Source: Siphonodentalium dalli (taxonomy: Eukaryota; Mollusca; Scaphopoda; Gadilida; Siphonodentaliidae). From it: 64,000 bases of DNA. The translations under genes and the position numbers were made by a program. This document shows, piece by piece, positions 12,229 through 27,300 of this stretch. How positions within the stretch are numbered: position 1 is the stretch's first letter; each line of letters starts with the position of its first letter. The stretch covers positions 26,724,987-26,788,986 of the forward strand of contig CP136063.1 in NCBI GenBank assembly GCA_032622095.1. The letters are read 5' to 3'. The notes under the pieces were generated by a model, which saw only the letters and a program-made list of their open reading frames with translations, made no database searches and had not been told where the DNA came from.

Positions 12229-12325
12229 CTCGACAACGGACGACAACTGTATAATGTTTAACAATATAGAGACACAAGAAATTCAAAGTGGGTTCATGCA
12301 AAATAACATAATTTTATAACCGTCT

Positions 12326-15300
12326 GTAAAATTACTATAATCAACAAGTAAAATTACTATAATCAACAAGTAAAATTACTATAATCAACAAGTAAAATTA
12401 CTGTCATCAACAAGTAAAATTACTGTCATCAACAAGTAAAACTACTATAATCAACAAGTAAAACTACTATAATCAACAAGTAAAATTACTATAATCAACA
12501 AGTAAAATTACTATCATCAACAAGTAAAATTACTGTCATCAACAAGTAAAATTACTATAATCAACAAGTAAAACTACTATAATCAACAAGTAAAATTACT
12601 GTCATCAACAAGTAAAATTACTATCATCAACAACTAAAATTACTGTCATCAACAAGTAAAATTACTATCATCAACAAGTAAAATTACTATCACCAACAAG
12701 TAAAATTACTGTCATCAACAAGTAAAATTACTATCATCAACAAGTAAAATTACTATCATCAACAAGTAAAATTACTATAATCAACAAGTAAAATTACTAT
12801 CATCAACAAGTAAAATTACTGTCATCAACAAGTAAAATTACTATCATCAACAAGTAAAATTACTGTCATCAACAAGTAAAATTACTATAATCAACAAGTA
12901 AAATTACTGTAATCAACAAATAAAATTACTATCATCAACAAGTAAAATTACTATAATCAACAAGTAAAATTACTATCATCAACAAGTAAAATTACTGTCA
13001 TCAACAAGTAAAATTACTGTAATCAACAAGTAAAATTACTATCATCAACAAGTAAAATTACTATAATCAACAAGTAAAATTACTATCATCAACAAGTAAA
13101 ATTACCGTCATCAACAAGTAAAATTACTATAATCAACAAGTAAAATTACTGTAATCAACAAGTAAAATTACTATCATCAACAAGTAAAATTACTATAATC
13201 AACAAGTAAAATTACTATCATCAACAAGTAAAATTACTGTCATCAACAAGTCAAATTACTGTCATCAACAAGTAAAATTACTATCATCAACAAGTAAAAT
13301 TACTGTCATCAACAAGTAAAATTACTATAATCAACAAGTAAAATTACTGTAATCAACAAGTAAACTTACTATCATCAACAAGTAAGATTACTATAATCAA
13401 CAAGTAAAATTACAATCATCAACAAGTAAAATTACTGTCATCAACAAGTAAAATTACTATCATCAACAAGTAAAATTACTGTCATCAACAAGTAAAATTA
13501 CTATAATCAACAAGTAAAATTACTATCATCAACAAGTAAAATTACTATCATCAACAAGTAAAATTACTATCATCAACAAATAAAATTACTGTCATCAACA
13601 AGTAAAATTACTATAATCAACAAGTAAAATTACTATCATCAACAAGTAAAATTACTGTCATCAACAAGTAAAATTACTATCATCAACAAGTAAAATCACT
13701 ATAATCAACAAGTAAAATTACTATCATCAACAAGTAAAATTACTGTCATCAACAAGTAAAATTACTATAATCAACAAGTAAAATTACTATAATCAACAAG
13801 TAAAATTACTATCATCAACAAGTAAAATTACTATCATCAACAAGTAAAATTACTATAATCAACAAGTAAAATTACTATCATCAACAAGTAAAATTACTAT
13901 CATCAACAAGTAAAATTACTATAATCAACAAGTAAAATTACTATAATCAACAAGTAAAATTACTGTAATCAACAAGTAAAATTACTATCATCAACAAGCA
14001 AAATTACTATAATCAACAAGTAAAATTACTATAATCAACAAGTAAAATTACTGTAATCAACAAGTAAAATTACTATCATCAACAAGTAAAATTACTATCA
14101 TCAACAATTAAAATTACTATAATCAACAAGTAAAATTACTGTCATCAACAAGTAAAATTACTATCATCAACAAGTAAAATTACTATCACCAACAAGTAAA
14201 ATTACTATAATCAACAAGTAAAATTACTATAATCAACAAGTAAAATTACTATCATCAACAAGTAAAATTACTATAATCAACAAGTAAAATTACTGTCATC
14301 AACAAGTAAAATTACTATCATCAACAAGTAAAATTACTATCACCAACAAGTAAAATTACTGTCATCAACAAGTAAAATTACTATCATCAACAAGTAAAAT
14401 TACTATCATCAACAAGTAAAATTACTATAATCAACAAGTAAAATTACTATCATCAACAAGTAAAATTACTGTCATCAACAAGTAAAATTACTATCATCAA
14501 CAAGTAAAATTACTGTCATCAACAAGTAAAATTACTATAATCAACAAGTAAAATTACTGTAATCAACAAATAAAATTACTATCATCAACAAGTAAAATTA
14601 CTATAATCAACAAGTAAAATTACTATCATCAACAAGTAAAATTACTGTCATCAACAAGTAAAATTACTGTAATCAACAAGTAAACTTACTATCATCAACA
14701 AGTAAAATTACTATAATCAACAAGTAAAATTACTATCATCAACAAGTAAAATTACTGTCATCAACAAGTAAAATTACTGTCATCAACAAGTAAAATTACT
14801 GTAATCAACAAGTAAAATTACTATCATCAACAAGTAAAATTACTATAATCAACAAGTAAAATTACTATCATCAACAAGTAAAATTACTATAATCAACAAG
14901 TAAAATTACTATCATCAACAAGTAAAATTACTGTCATCAACAAGTAAAATTACTATCATCAACAAGTAAAATTACTGTCATCAACAAGTAAAATTACTAT
15001 CATCAACAAGTAAAATTACTGTCATCAACAAGTAAAATTACTATAATCAACAAGTAAAATTACTGTAATCAACAAGTAAACTTACTATCATCAACAAGTA
15101 AGATTACTATAATCAACAAGTAAAATTACAATCATCAACAAGTAAAATTACTGTCATCAACAAGTAAAATTACTATCATCAACAAGTAAAATTACTGTCA
15201 TCAACAAGTAAAATTACTATAATCAACAAGTAAAATTACTATCATCAACAAGTAAAATTACTATCATCAACAAGTAAAATTACTATAATCAACAAGTAAA

Positions 15301-18300
15301 ATTACTATCATCAACAAGTAAAATTACTATCATCAACAAGTAAAATTACTATAATCAACAAGTAAAATTACTATCATCAACAAGTAAAATTACTGTCATC
15401 AACAAGTAAAATTACTATCATCAACAAGTAAAATTACTATCATCAACAAGTAAAATTACTATAATCAACAAGTAAAATTACTATCATCAACAAGTAAAAT
15501 TACTGTCATCAACAAGTAAAATTACTATCATCAACAAGTAAAATTACTGTCATCAACAAGTAAAATTACTATAATCAACAAGTAAAATTACTGTAATCAA
15601 CAAATAAAATTACTATCATCAACAAGTAAAATTACTATAATCAACAAGTAAAATTACTATCATCAACAAGTAAAATTACTGTCATCAACAAGTAAAATTA
15701 CTGTAATCAACAAGTAAAATTACTATCATCAACAAGTAAAATTACTATAATCAACAAGTAAAATTACTATCATCAACAAGTAAAATTACCGTCATCAACA
15801 AGTAAAATTACTATAATCAACAAGTAAAATTACTGTAATCAACAAGTAAAATTACTATCATCAACAAGTAAAATTACTATAATCAACAAGTAAAATTACT
15901 ATCATCAACAAGTAAAATTACTGTCATCAACAAGTCAAATTACTGTCATCAACAAGTAAAATTACTATCATCAACAAGTAAAATTACTGTCATCAACAAG
16001 TAAAATTACTATAATCAACAAGTAAAATTACTGTAATCAACAAGTAAACTTACTATCATCAACAAGTAAGATTACTATAATCAACAAGTAAAATTACAAT
16101 CATCAACAAGTAAAATTACTGTCATCAGCAAGTAAAATTACTATCATCAACAAGTAAAATTACTGTCATCAACAAGTAAAATTACTATAATCAACAAGTA
16201 AAATTACTATCATCAACAAGTAAAATTACTATCATCAACAAGTAAAATTACTATCATCAACAAATAAAATTACTGTCATCAACAAGTAAAATTACTATAA
16301 TCAACAAGTAAAATTACTATCATCAACAAGTAAAATTACTGTCATCAACAAGTAAAATTACTATCATCAACAAGTAAAATCACTATAATCAACAAGTAAA
16401 ATTACTATCATCAACAAGTAAAATTACTGTCATCAACAAGTAAAATTACTATAATCAACAAGTAAAATTACTATAATCAACAAGTAAAATTACTATCATC
16501 AACAAGTAAAATTACTATCATCAACAAGTAAAATTACTATAATCAACAAGTAAAATTACTATCATCAACAAGTAAAATTACTATCATCAACAAGTAAAAT
16601 TACTATAATCAACAAGTAAAATTACTATAATCAACAAGTAAAATTACTGTAATCAACAAGTAAAATTACTATCATCAACAAGCAAAATTACTATAATCAA
16701 CAAGTAAAATTATTATAATCAACAAGTAAAATTACTGTAATCAACAAGTAAAATTACTATCATCAACAAGTAAAATTACTATCATCAACAATTAAAATTA
16801 CTATCACCAACAAGTAAAATTACTATAATCAACAAGTAAAATTACTATAATCAACAAGTAAAATTACTATCATCAACAAGTAAAATTACTATAATCAACA
16901 AGTAAAATTACTGTCATCAACAAGTAAAATTACTATCATCAACAAGTAAAATTACTATCACCAACAAGTAAAATTACTGTCATCAACAAGTAAAATTACT
17001 ATCATCAACAAGTAAAATTACTATCATCAACAAGTAAAATTACTATAATCAACAAGTAAAATTACTATCATCAACAAGTAAAATTACTGTCATCAACAAG
17101 TAAAATTACTATCATCAACAAGTAAAATTACTGTCATCAACAAGTAAAATTACTATAATCAACAAGTAAAATTACTGTAATCAACAAATAAAATTACTAT
17201 CATCAACAAGTAAAATTACTATAATCAACAAGTAAAATTACTATCATCAACAAGTAAAATTACTGTCATCAACAAGTAAAATTACTGTAATCAACAAGTA
17301 AACTTACTATCATCAACAAGTAAAATTACTATAATCAACAAGTAAAATTACTATCATCAACAAGTAAAATTACTGTCATCAACAAGTAAAATTACTGTCA
17401 TCAACAAGTAAAATTACTGTAATCAACAAGTAAAATTACTATCATCAACAAGTAAAATTACTATAATCAACAAGTAAAATTACTATCATCAACAAGTAAA
17501 ATTACTATAATCAACAAGTAAAATTACTATCATCAACAAGTAAAATTACTGTCATCAACAAGTAAAATTACTATCATCAACAAGTAAAATTACTGTCATC
17601 AACAAGTAAAATTACTATCATCAACAAGTAAAATTACTGTCATCAACAAGTAAAATTACTATAATCAACAAGTAAAATTACTGTAATCAACAAGTAAACT
17701 TACTATCATCAACAAGTAAGATTACTATAATCAACAAGTAAAATTACAATCATCAACAAGTAAAATTACTGTCATCAACAAGTAAAATTACTATCATCAA
17801 CAAGTAAAATTACTGTCATCAACAAGTAAAATTACTGTCATCAACAAGTAAAATTACTATCATCAACAAGTAAAATTACTGTCATCAACAAGTAAAATTA
17901 CTATCATCAACAAGTAAAATTACTGTCATCAACAAGTAAAATTACTATAATCAACAAGTAAAATTACTATCATCAACAAGTAAAATTACTGTCATCAACA
18001 AGTAAAATTACTATCATCAACAAGTAAAATTACTGTCATCAACAAGTAAAATTACTATCATCAACAAGTAAAATTACTATAATCAACAAGTAAAATTACT
18101 ATGATCAACAAGTAAAATTACTGTCATCAACAAGTAAAATTACTATAATCAACAAGTAAAATTACTATAATCAACAAGTAAAATTACTATCATCAACAAG
18201 TAAAATTACTGTCATCAACAAGTAAAATTACTATAATCAACAAGTAAAATTACTATCATCAACAAGTAAAATTACTGTCATCAACAAGTAAAATTACTAT

Positions 18301-21300
18301 CATCAACAAGTAAAATTACTGTCATCAACAAGTAAAATTACTATCATCAACAAGTAAAATTACTATAATCAACAAGTAAAATTACTATGATCAACAAGTA
18401 AAATTACTGTCATCAACAAGTAAAATTACTATAATCAACAAGTAAAATTACTATAATCAACAAGTAAAATTACTATCATCAACAAGTAAAATTACTATAA
18501 TCAACAAGTATAATTACTGTAATCAACAAGTAAACTTACTATCATCAACAAGTAAAATTACTATAATCAACAAGTAAAATTACTATCATCAACAAGTAAA
18601 ATTACTGTCATCAACAAGTAAAATTACTATCATCAACAAGTAAAATTACTGTCATCAACAAGTAAAATTACTATAATCAACAAGTAAAATTACTATCATC
18701 AACAAGTAAAATTACTGTCATCAACAAGTAAAATTACTATCATCAACAAGTAAAATTACTATAATCAACAAGTAAAATTACTATAATCAACAAGTAAAAT
18801 TACTATAATCAACAAGTAAAATTACTGTCATCAACAAGTAAAATTACTATCATCAACAAGTAAAATTACTATAATCAACAAGTAAAATTACTATAATCAA
18901 CAAGTAAAATTACTATAATCAACAAGTAAAATTACTATCATCAACAAGTAAAATTACTATCATCAACAATTAAAATTACTATAATCAACAAGTAAAATTA
19001 CTATCATCAACAAGTAAAATTACTATCATCAACAAGTAAAATTACTATAATCAACAAGTAAAGTTACTATAATCAACAAGTAAAATTACTGTAATCAACA
19101 AGTAAAATTACTATCATCAACAAGTAAAATTACTATCATCAACAAGTAAAATTACTATAATCAACAAGTAAAATTACTATAATCAACAAGTAAAATTACT
19201 ATAATCAACAAGTAAAATTACTATCATCAACAAGTAAAATTACTATCATCAACAATTAAAATTACTATAATCAACAAGTAAAATTACTGTCATCAACAAG
19301 TAAAATTACTATCATCAACAAGTAAAATTACTATCACCAACAAGTAAAATTACTATAATCAACAAGTAAAATTACTATAATCAACAAGTAAAATTACTGT
19401 AATCAACAAGTAAAATTACTATCATCAACAAGTAAAATTACTATCATCAACAAGTAAAATTACTATAATCAACAAGTAAAATTACTGTAATCAACAAGTA
19501 AAATTACTATTATCAACAAGTAATTACTATGTAAAATTACTATCATCAACAAGTAAAATTACTATCATCAACAATTAAAATTACTATAATCAACAAGTAA
19601 AATTACTATCATCAACAAGTAAAATTACTATCATCAACAAGTAAAATTACTATCATCAACAAGTAAAATTACTGCCATCAACAAGTAAAATTACTATTAT
19701 CAACAAGTAAAATTACTATAATCAACAAGTAAAATTACTATAATCAACATATAAAATTACTATAATCAACAAGTAAAATTATTGTCATCAACAAGTAAAA
19801 TTACTATAATCAACAAGTAAAATTACTGTCATCAACAAGTAAAATTACTATCATCAACAAGTAAAATTACTATCATCAACAAGTAAAATTACTATCATCA
19901 ACAAGTAAAATTACTATAATCAACAAGTAAAATTACTGTCATCAACAAGTAAAATTACTATCATCAACAAGTAAAATTACTGTCATCAACAAGTAAAATT
20001 ACTATCATCAACAAGTAAAATTACTGTCATCAACAAGTAAAATTACTATAATCAGCAAGTAAAATTACTATCATCAACAAGTAAAATTACTATCATCAAC
20101 AAGTAAAATTACTATCATCAACAAGTAAAATTACTATAATCAACAATTAAAATTACTGTCATCAACAAGTAAAATTATTGTCATCAACAAGTAAAACTAC
20201 TAAAATCAACAATTAAAATTACTATAATCAACAATTAAAATTACTATGATCAACAATTAAAATTACTAGAATCAACAAGTAAAATTACTATCATCAACAA
20301 GTAAAATTACTGTCATCAACAAGTAAAATTACTGTCATCAACAAGTAAAATAACTGTCATCAACAAGTAAAATTACTATCATCAACAAGTAAAATTACTA
20401 TAATCAACAAGTAAAATTACTATAATCAACAAGTAAAATTACTATTATCAACAAGTAAAATTACACTAATCAACAAGTAAAATTACTATCATCAACAAGT
20501 AAAATTACTATCATCAACAAGTAAAATTACTGTCATCAACAAGTAAAATTACTATAATCAACAAGTAAAATTACTATAATCAACAAGTAAAATTACTATC
20601 ATCAACAAGTAAAATTACTATCATCAACAAGTAAAATTACTATAATCAACAAGTAAAATTACTGTAATCAACAAGTAAAATTACTATCATCAACAAGCAA
20701 AATTACTATAATCAACAAGTAAAATTACTATAATCAACAAGTAAAATTACTGTAATCAACAAGTAAAATTACTATCATCAACAAGTAAAATTACTGTAAT
20801 CAACAAGTAAACTTACTATCATCAACAAGTAAAATTACTATAATCAACAAGTAAAATTACTATCATCAACAAGTAAAATTACTGTCATCAACAAGTAAAA
20901 TTACTATCATCAACAAGTAAAATTACTGTCATCAACAAGTAAAATTACTATCATCAACAAGTAAAATTACTGTCATCAACAAGTAAAATTACTATAATCA
21001 ACAAGTAAAATTACTGTAATCAACAAGTAAACTTACTATCATCAACAAGTAAGATTACTATAATCAACAAGTAAAATTACAATCATCAACAAGTAAAATT
21101 ACTGTCATCAACAAGTAAAATTACTATCATCAACAAGTAAAATTACTGTCATCAACAAGTAAAATTACTATAATCAACAAGTAAAATTACTATCATCAAC
21201 AAGTAAAATTACTGTCATCAACAAGTAAAATTACTATCATCAACAAGTAAAATTACTGTCATCAACAAGTAAAATTACTATAATCAACAAGTAAAATTAC

Positions 21301-24300
21301 TATCATCAACAAGTAAAATTACTGTCATCAACAAGTAAAATTACTATCATCAACAAGTAAAATTACTGTCATCAACAAGTAAAATTACTATCATCAACAA
21401 GTAAAATTACTATAATCAACAAGTAAAATTACTATGATCAACAAGTAAAATTACTGTCATCAACAAGTAAAATTACTATAATCAACAAGTAAAATTACTA
21501 TAATCAACAAGTAAAATTACTATCATCAACAAGTAAAATTACTGTCATCAACAAGTAAAATTACTATCATCAACAAGTAAAATTACTGTCATCAACAAGT
21601 AAAATTACTATCATCAACAAGTAAAATTACTATAATCAACAAGTAAAATTACTATGATCAACAAGTAAAATTACTGTCATCAACAAGTAAAATTACTATA
21701 ATCAACAAGTAAAATTACTATAATCAACAAGTAAAATTACTATCATCAACAAGTAAAATTACTATAATCAACAAGTAAAATTACTGTAATCAACAAGTAA
21801 ACTTACTATCATCAACAAGTAAAATTACTATAATCAACAAGTAAAATTACTATCATCAACAAGTAAAATTACTGTCATCAACAAGTAAAATTACTATCAT
21901 CAACAAGTAAAATTACTGTCATCAACAAGTAAAATTACTATAATCAACAAGTAAAATTACTATCATCAACAAGTAAAATTACTGTCATCAACAAGTAAAA
22001 TTACTATCATCAACAAGTAAAATTACTATAATCAACAAGTAAAATTACTATAATCAACAAGTAAAATTACTATAATCAACAAGTAAAATTACTGTCATCA
22101 ACAAGTAAAATTACTATCATCAACAAGTAAAATTACTATAATCAACAAGTAAAATTACTATAATCAACAAGTAAAATTACTATAATCAACAAGTAAAATT
22201 ACTATCATCAACAAGTAAAATTACTATCATCAACAATTAAAATTACTATAATCAACAAGTAAAATTACTATCATCAACAAGTAAAATTACTATCATCAAC
22301 AAGTAAAATTACTATAATCAACAAGTAAAGTTACTATAATCAACAAGTAAAATTACTGTAATCAACAAGTAAAATTACTATCATCAACAAGTAAAATTAC
22401 TATCATCAACAAGTAAAATTACTATAATCAACAAGTAAAATTACTATAATCAACAAGTAATTACTATAATCAACAAGTAAAATTACTATCATCAACAAGT
22501 AAAATTACTATCATCAACAATTAAAATTACTATAATCAACAAGTAAAATTACTGTCATCAACAAGTAAAATTACTATCATCAACAAGTAAAATTACTATC
22601 ACCAACAAGTAAAATTACTATAATCAACAAGTAAAATTACTATAATCAACAAGTAAAATTACTGTAATCAACAAGTAAAATTACTATCATCAACAAGTAA
22701 AATTACTATCATCAACAAGTAAAATTACTATAATCAACAAGTAAAATTACTGTAATCAACAAGTAAAATTACTATTATCAACAAGTAATTACTATGTAAA
22801 ATTACTATCATCAACAAGTAAAATTACTATCATCAACAATTAAAATTACTATAATCAACAAGTAAAATTACTATCATCAACAAGTAAAATTACTATCATC
22901 AACAAGTAAAATTACTATCATCAACAAGTAAAATTACTGCCATCAACAAGTAAAATTACTATTATCAACAAGTAAAATTACTATAATCAACAAGTAAAAT
23001 TACTATAATCAACAAGTAAAATTACTATAATCAACAAGTAAAATTATTGTCATCAACAAGTAAAATTACTATAATCAACAAGTAAAATTACTGTCATCAA
23101 CAAGTAAAATTACTATCATCAACAAGTAAAATTACTATCATCAACAAGTAAAATTACTATCATCAACAAGTAAAATTACTATAATCAACAAGTAAAATTA
23201 CTGTCATCAACAAGTAAAATTACTATCATCAACAAGTAAAATTACTGTCATCAACAAGTAAAATTACTATCATCAACAAGTAAAATTACTGTCATCAACA
23301 AGTAAAATTACTATAATCAGCAAGTAAAATTACTATCATCAACAAGTAAAATTACTATCATCAACAAGTAAAATTACTATCATCAACAAGTAAAATTACT
23401 ATAATCAACAATTAAAATTACTGTCATCAACAAGTAAAATTATTGTCATCAACAAGTAAAACTACTAAAATCAACAATTAAAATTACTATAATCAACAAT
23501 TAAAATTACTATGATCAACAATTAAAATTACTAGAATCAACAAGTAAAATTACTATCATCAACAAGTAAAATTACTGTCATCAACAAGTAAAATTACTGT
23601 CATCAACAAGTAAAATAACTGTCATCAACAAGTAAAATTACTATCATCAACAAGTAAAATTACTAGAATCAACAAGTAAAATTACTATAATCAACAAGTA
23701 AAATTACTATTATCAACAAGTAAAATTACAATAATCAACAAGTAAAATTACTATCATCAACAAGTAAAATTACTATCATCAACAAGTAAAATTACTGTCA
23801 TCAACAAGTAAAATTACTATAATCAACAAGTAAAATTACTATAATCAACAAGTAAAATTACTATCATCAACAAGTAAAATTACTATCATCAACAAGTAAA
23901 ATTACTATAATCAACAAGTAAAATTACTATCATCAACAAGTAAAATTACTATCATCAACAAGTAAAATTACTATAATCAACAAGTAAAATTACTATAATC
24001 AACAAGTAAAATTACTGTAATCAACAAGTAAAATTACTATCATCAACAAGCAAAATTACTATAATCAACAAGTAAAATTACTATAATCAACAAGTAAAAT
24101 TACTGTAATCAACAAGTAAAATTACTATCATCAACAAGTAAAATTACTATCATCAACAATTAAAATTACTATAATCAACAAGTAAAATTACTGTCATCAA
24201 CAAGTAAAATTACTATCATCAACAAGTAAAATTACTATCACCAACAAGTAAAATTACTATAATCAACAAGTAAAATTACTATAATCAACAAGTAAAATTA

Positions 24301-27300
24301 CTATCATCAACAAGTAAAATTACTATAATCAACAAGTAAAATTACTGTCATCAACAAGTAAAATTACTATCATCAACAAGTAAAATTACTATCACCAACA
24401 AGTAAAATTACTGTCATCAACAAGTAAAATTACTATCATCAACAAGTAAAATTACTATCATCAACAAGTAAAATTACTATAATCAACAAGTAAAATTACT
24501 ATCATCAACAAGTAAAATTACTGTCATCAACAAGTAAAATTACTATCATCAACAAGTAAAATTACTGTCATCAGCAAGTAAAATTACTATAATCAACAAG
24601 TAAAATTACTGTAATCAACAAATAAAATTACTATCATCAACAAGTAAAATTACTATAATCAACAAGTAAAATTACTATCATCAACAAGTAAAATTACTGT
24701 CATCAACAAGTAAAATTACTGTAATCAACAAGTAAACTTACTATCATCAACAAGTAAAATTACTATAATCAACAAGTAAAATTACTATCATCAACAAGTA
24801 AAATTACTGTCATCAACAAGTAAAATTACTGTCATCAACAAGTAAAATTACTATAATCAACAAGTAAAATTACTATCATCAACAAGTAAAATTACTGTCA
24901 TCAACAAGTAAAATTACTGTCATCAACAAGTAAAATTACTGTAATCAACAAGTAAAATTACTATCATCAACAAGTAAAATTACTATAATCAACAAGTAAA
25001 ATTACTATCATCAACAAGTAAAATTACTATAATCAACAAGTAAAATTACTATCATCAACAAGTAAAATTACTGTCATCAACAAGTAAAATTACTATCATC
25101 AACAAGTAAAATTACTGTCATCAACAAGTAAAATTACTATCATCAACAAGTAAAATTACTGTCATCAACAAGTAAAATTACTATAATCAACAAGTAAAAT
25201 TACTGTAATCAACAAGTAAACTTACTATCATCAACAAGTAAGATTACTATAATCAACAAGTAAAATTACAATCATCAACAAGTAAAATTACTGTCATCAA
25301 CAAGTAAAATTACTATCATCAACAAGTAAAATTACTGTCATCAACAAGTAAAATTACTATAATCAACAAGTAAAATTACTATCATCAACAAGTAAAATTA
25401 CTGTCATCAACAAGTAAAATTACTATCATCAACAAGTAAAATTACTGTCATCAACAAGTAAAATTACTATAATCAACAAGTAAAATTACTATCATCAACA
25501 AGTAAAATTACTGTCATCAACAAGTAAAATTACTATCATCAACAAGTAAAATTACTGTCATCAACAAGTAAAATTACTATCATCAACAAGTAAAATTACT
25601 ATAATCAACAAGTAAAATTACTATGATCAACAAGTAAAATTACTGTCATCAACAAGTAAAATTACTATAATCAACAAGTAAAATTACTATAATCAACAAG
25701 TAAAATTACTATCATCAACAAGTAAAATTACTGTCATCACAAGTAAAATTACTATCATCAACAAGTAAAATTACTATCATCAACAATTAAAATTACTATA
25801 ATCAACAAGTAAAATTACTGTCATCAACAAGTAAAATTACTATCATCAACAAGTAAATTACTATCACCAACAAGTAAAATTACTATAATCAACAAGTAAA
25901 ATTACTATAATCAACAAGTAAAATTACTATCATCAACAAGTAAAATTACTATAATCAACAAGTAAAATTACTGTCATCAACAAGTAAAATTACTATCATC
26001 AACAAGTAAAATTACTATCACCAACAAGTAAAATTACTGTCATCAACAAGTAAAATTACTATCATCAACAAGTAAAATTACTATCATCAACAAGTAAAAT
26101 ACTATAATCAACAAGTAAAATTACTATCATCAACAAGTAAAATTACTGTCATCAACAAGTAAAATTACTATCATCAACAAGTAAAATTACTGTCATCAGC
26201 AAGTAAAATTACTATAATCAACAAGTAAAATTACTGTAATCAACAAATAAAATTACTATCATCAACAAGTAAAATTACTATAATCAACAAGTAAAATTAC
26301 TATCATCAACAAGTAAAATTACTGTCATCAACAAGTAAAATTACTGTAATCAACAAGTAAACTTACTATCATCAACAAGTAAAATTACTATAATCAACAA
26401 GTAAAATTACTATCATCAACAAGTAAAATTACTGTCATCAACAAGTAAAATTACTGTCATCAACAAGTAAAATTACTGTAATCAACAAGTAAAATTACTA
26501 TCATCAACAAGTAAAATTACTATAATCAACAAGTAAAATTACTATCATCAACAAGTAAAATTACTATAATCAACAAGTAAAATTACTATCATCAACAAGT
26601 AAAATTACTGTCATCAACAAGTAAAATTACTATCATCAACAAGTAAAATTACTGTCATCAACAAGTAAAATTACTATCATCAACAAGTAAAATTACTGTC
26701 ATCAACAAGTAAAATTACTATAATCAACAAGTAAAATTACTGTAATCAACAAGTAAACTTACTATCATCAACAAGTAAGATTACTATAATCAACAAGTAA
26801 AATCACAATCATCAACAAGTAAAATTACTGTCATCAACAAGTAAAATTACTATCATCAACAAGTAAAATTACTGTCATCAACAAGTAAAATTACTATAAT
26901 CAACAAGTAAAATTACTATCATCAACAAGTAAAATTACTGTCATCAACAAGTAAAATTACTATCATCAACAAGTAAAATTACTGTCATCAACAAGTAAAA
27001 TTACTATAATCAACAAGTAAAATTACTATCATCAACAAGTAAAATTACTGTCATCAACAAGTAAAATTACTATCATCAACAAGTAAAATTACTGTCATCA
27101 ACAAGTAAAATTACTATCATCAACAAGTAAAATTACTATAATCAACAAGTAAAATTACTATGATCAACAAGTAAAATTACTGTCATCAACAAGTAAAATT
27201 ACTATAATCACAAGTAAAATTACTATAATCAACAAGTAAAATTACTATCATCAACAAGTAAAATTACTATAATCAACAAGTAAAATTACTGTAATCAACA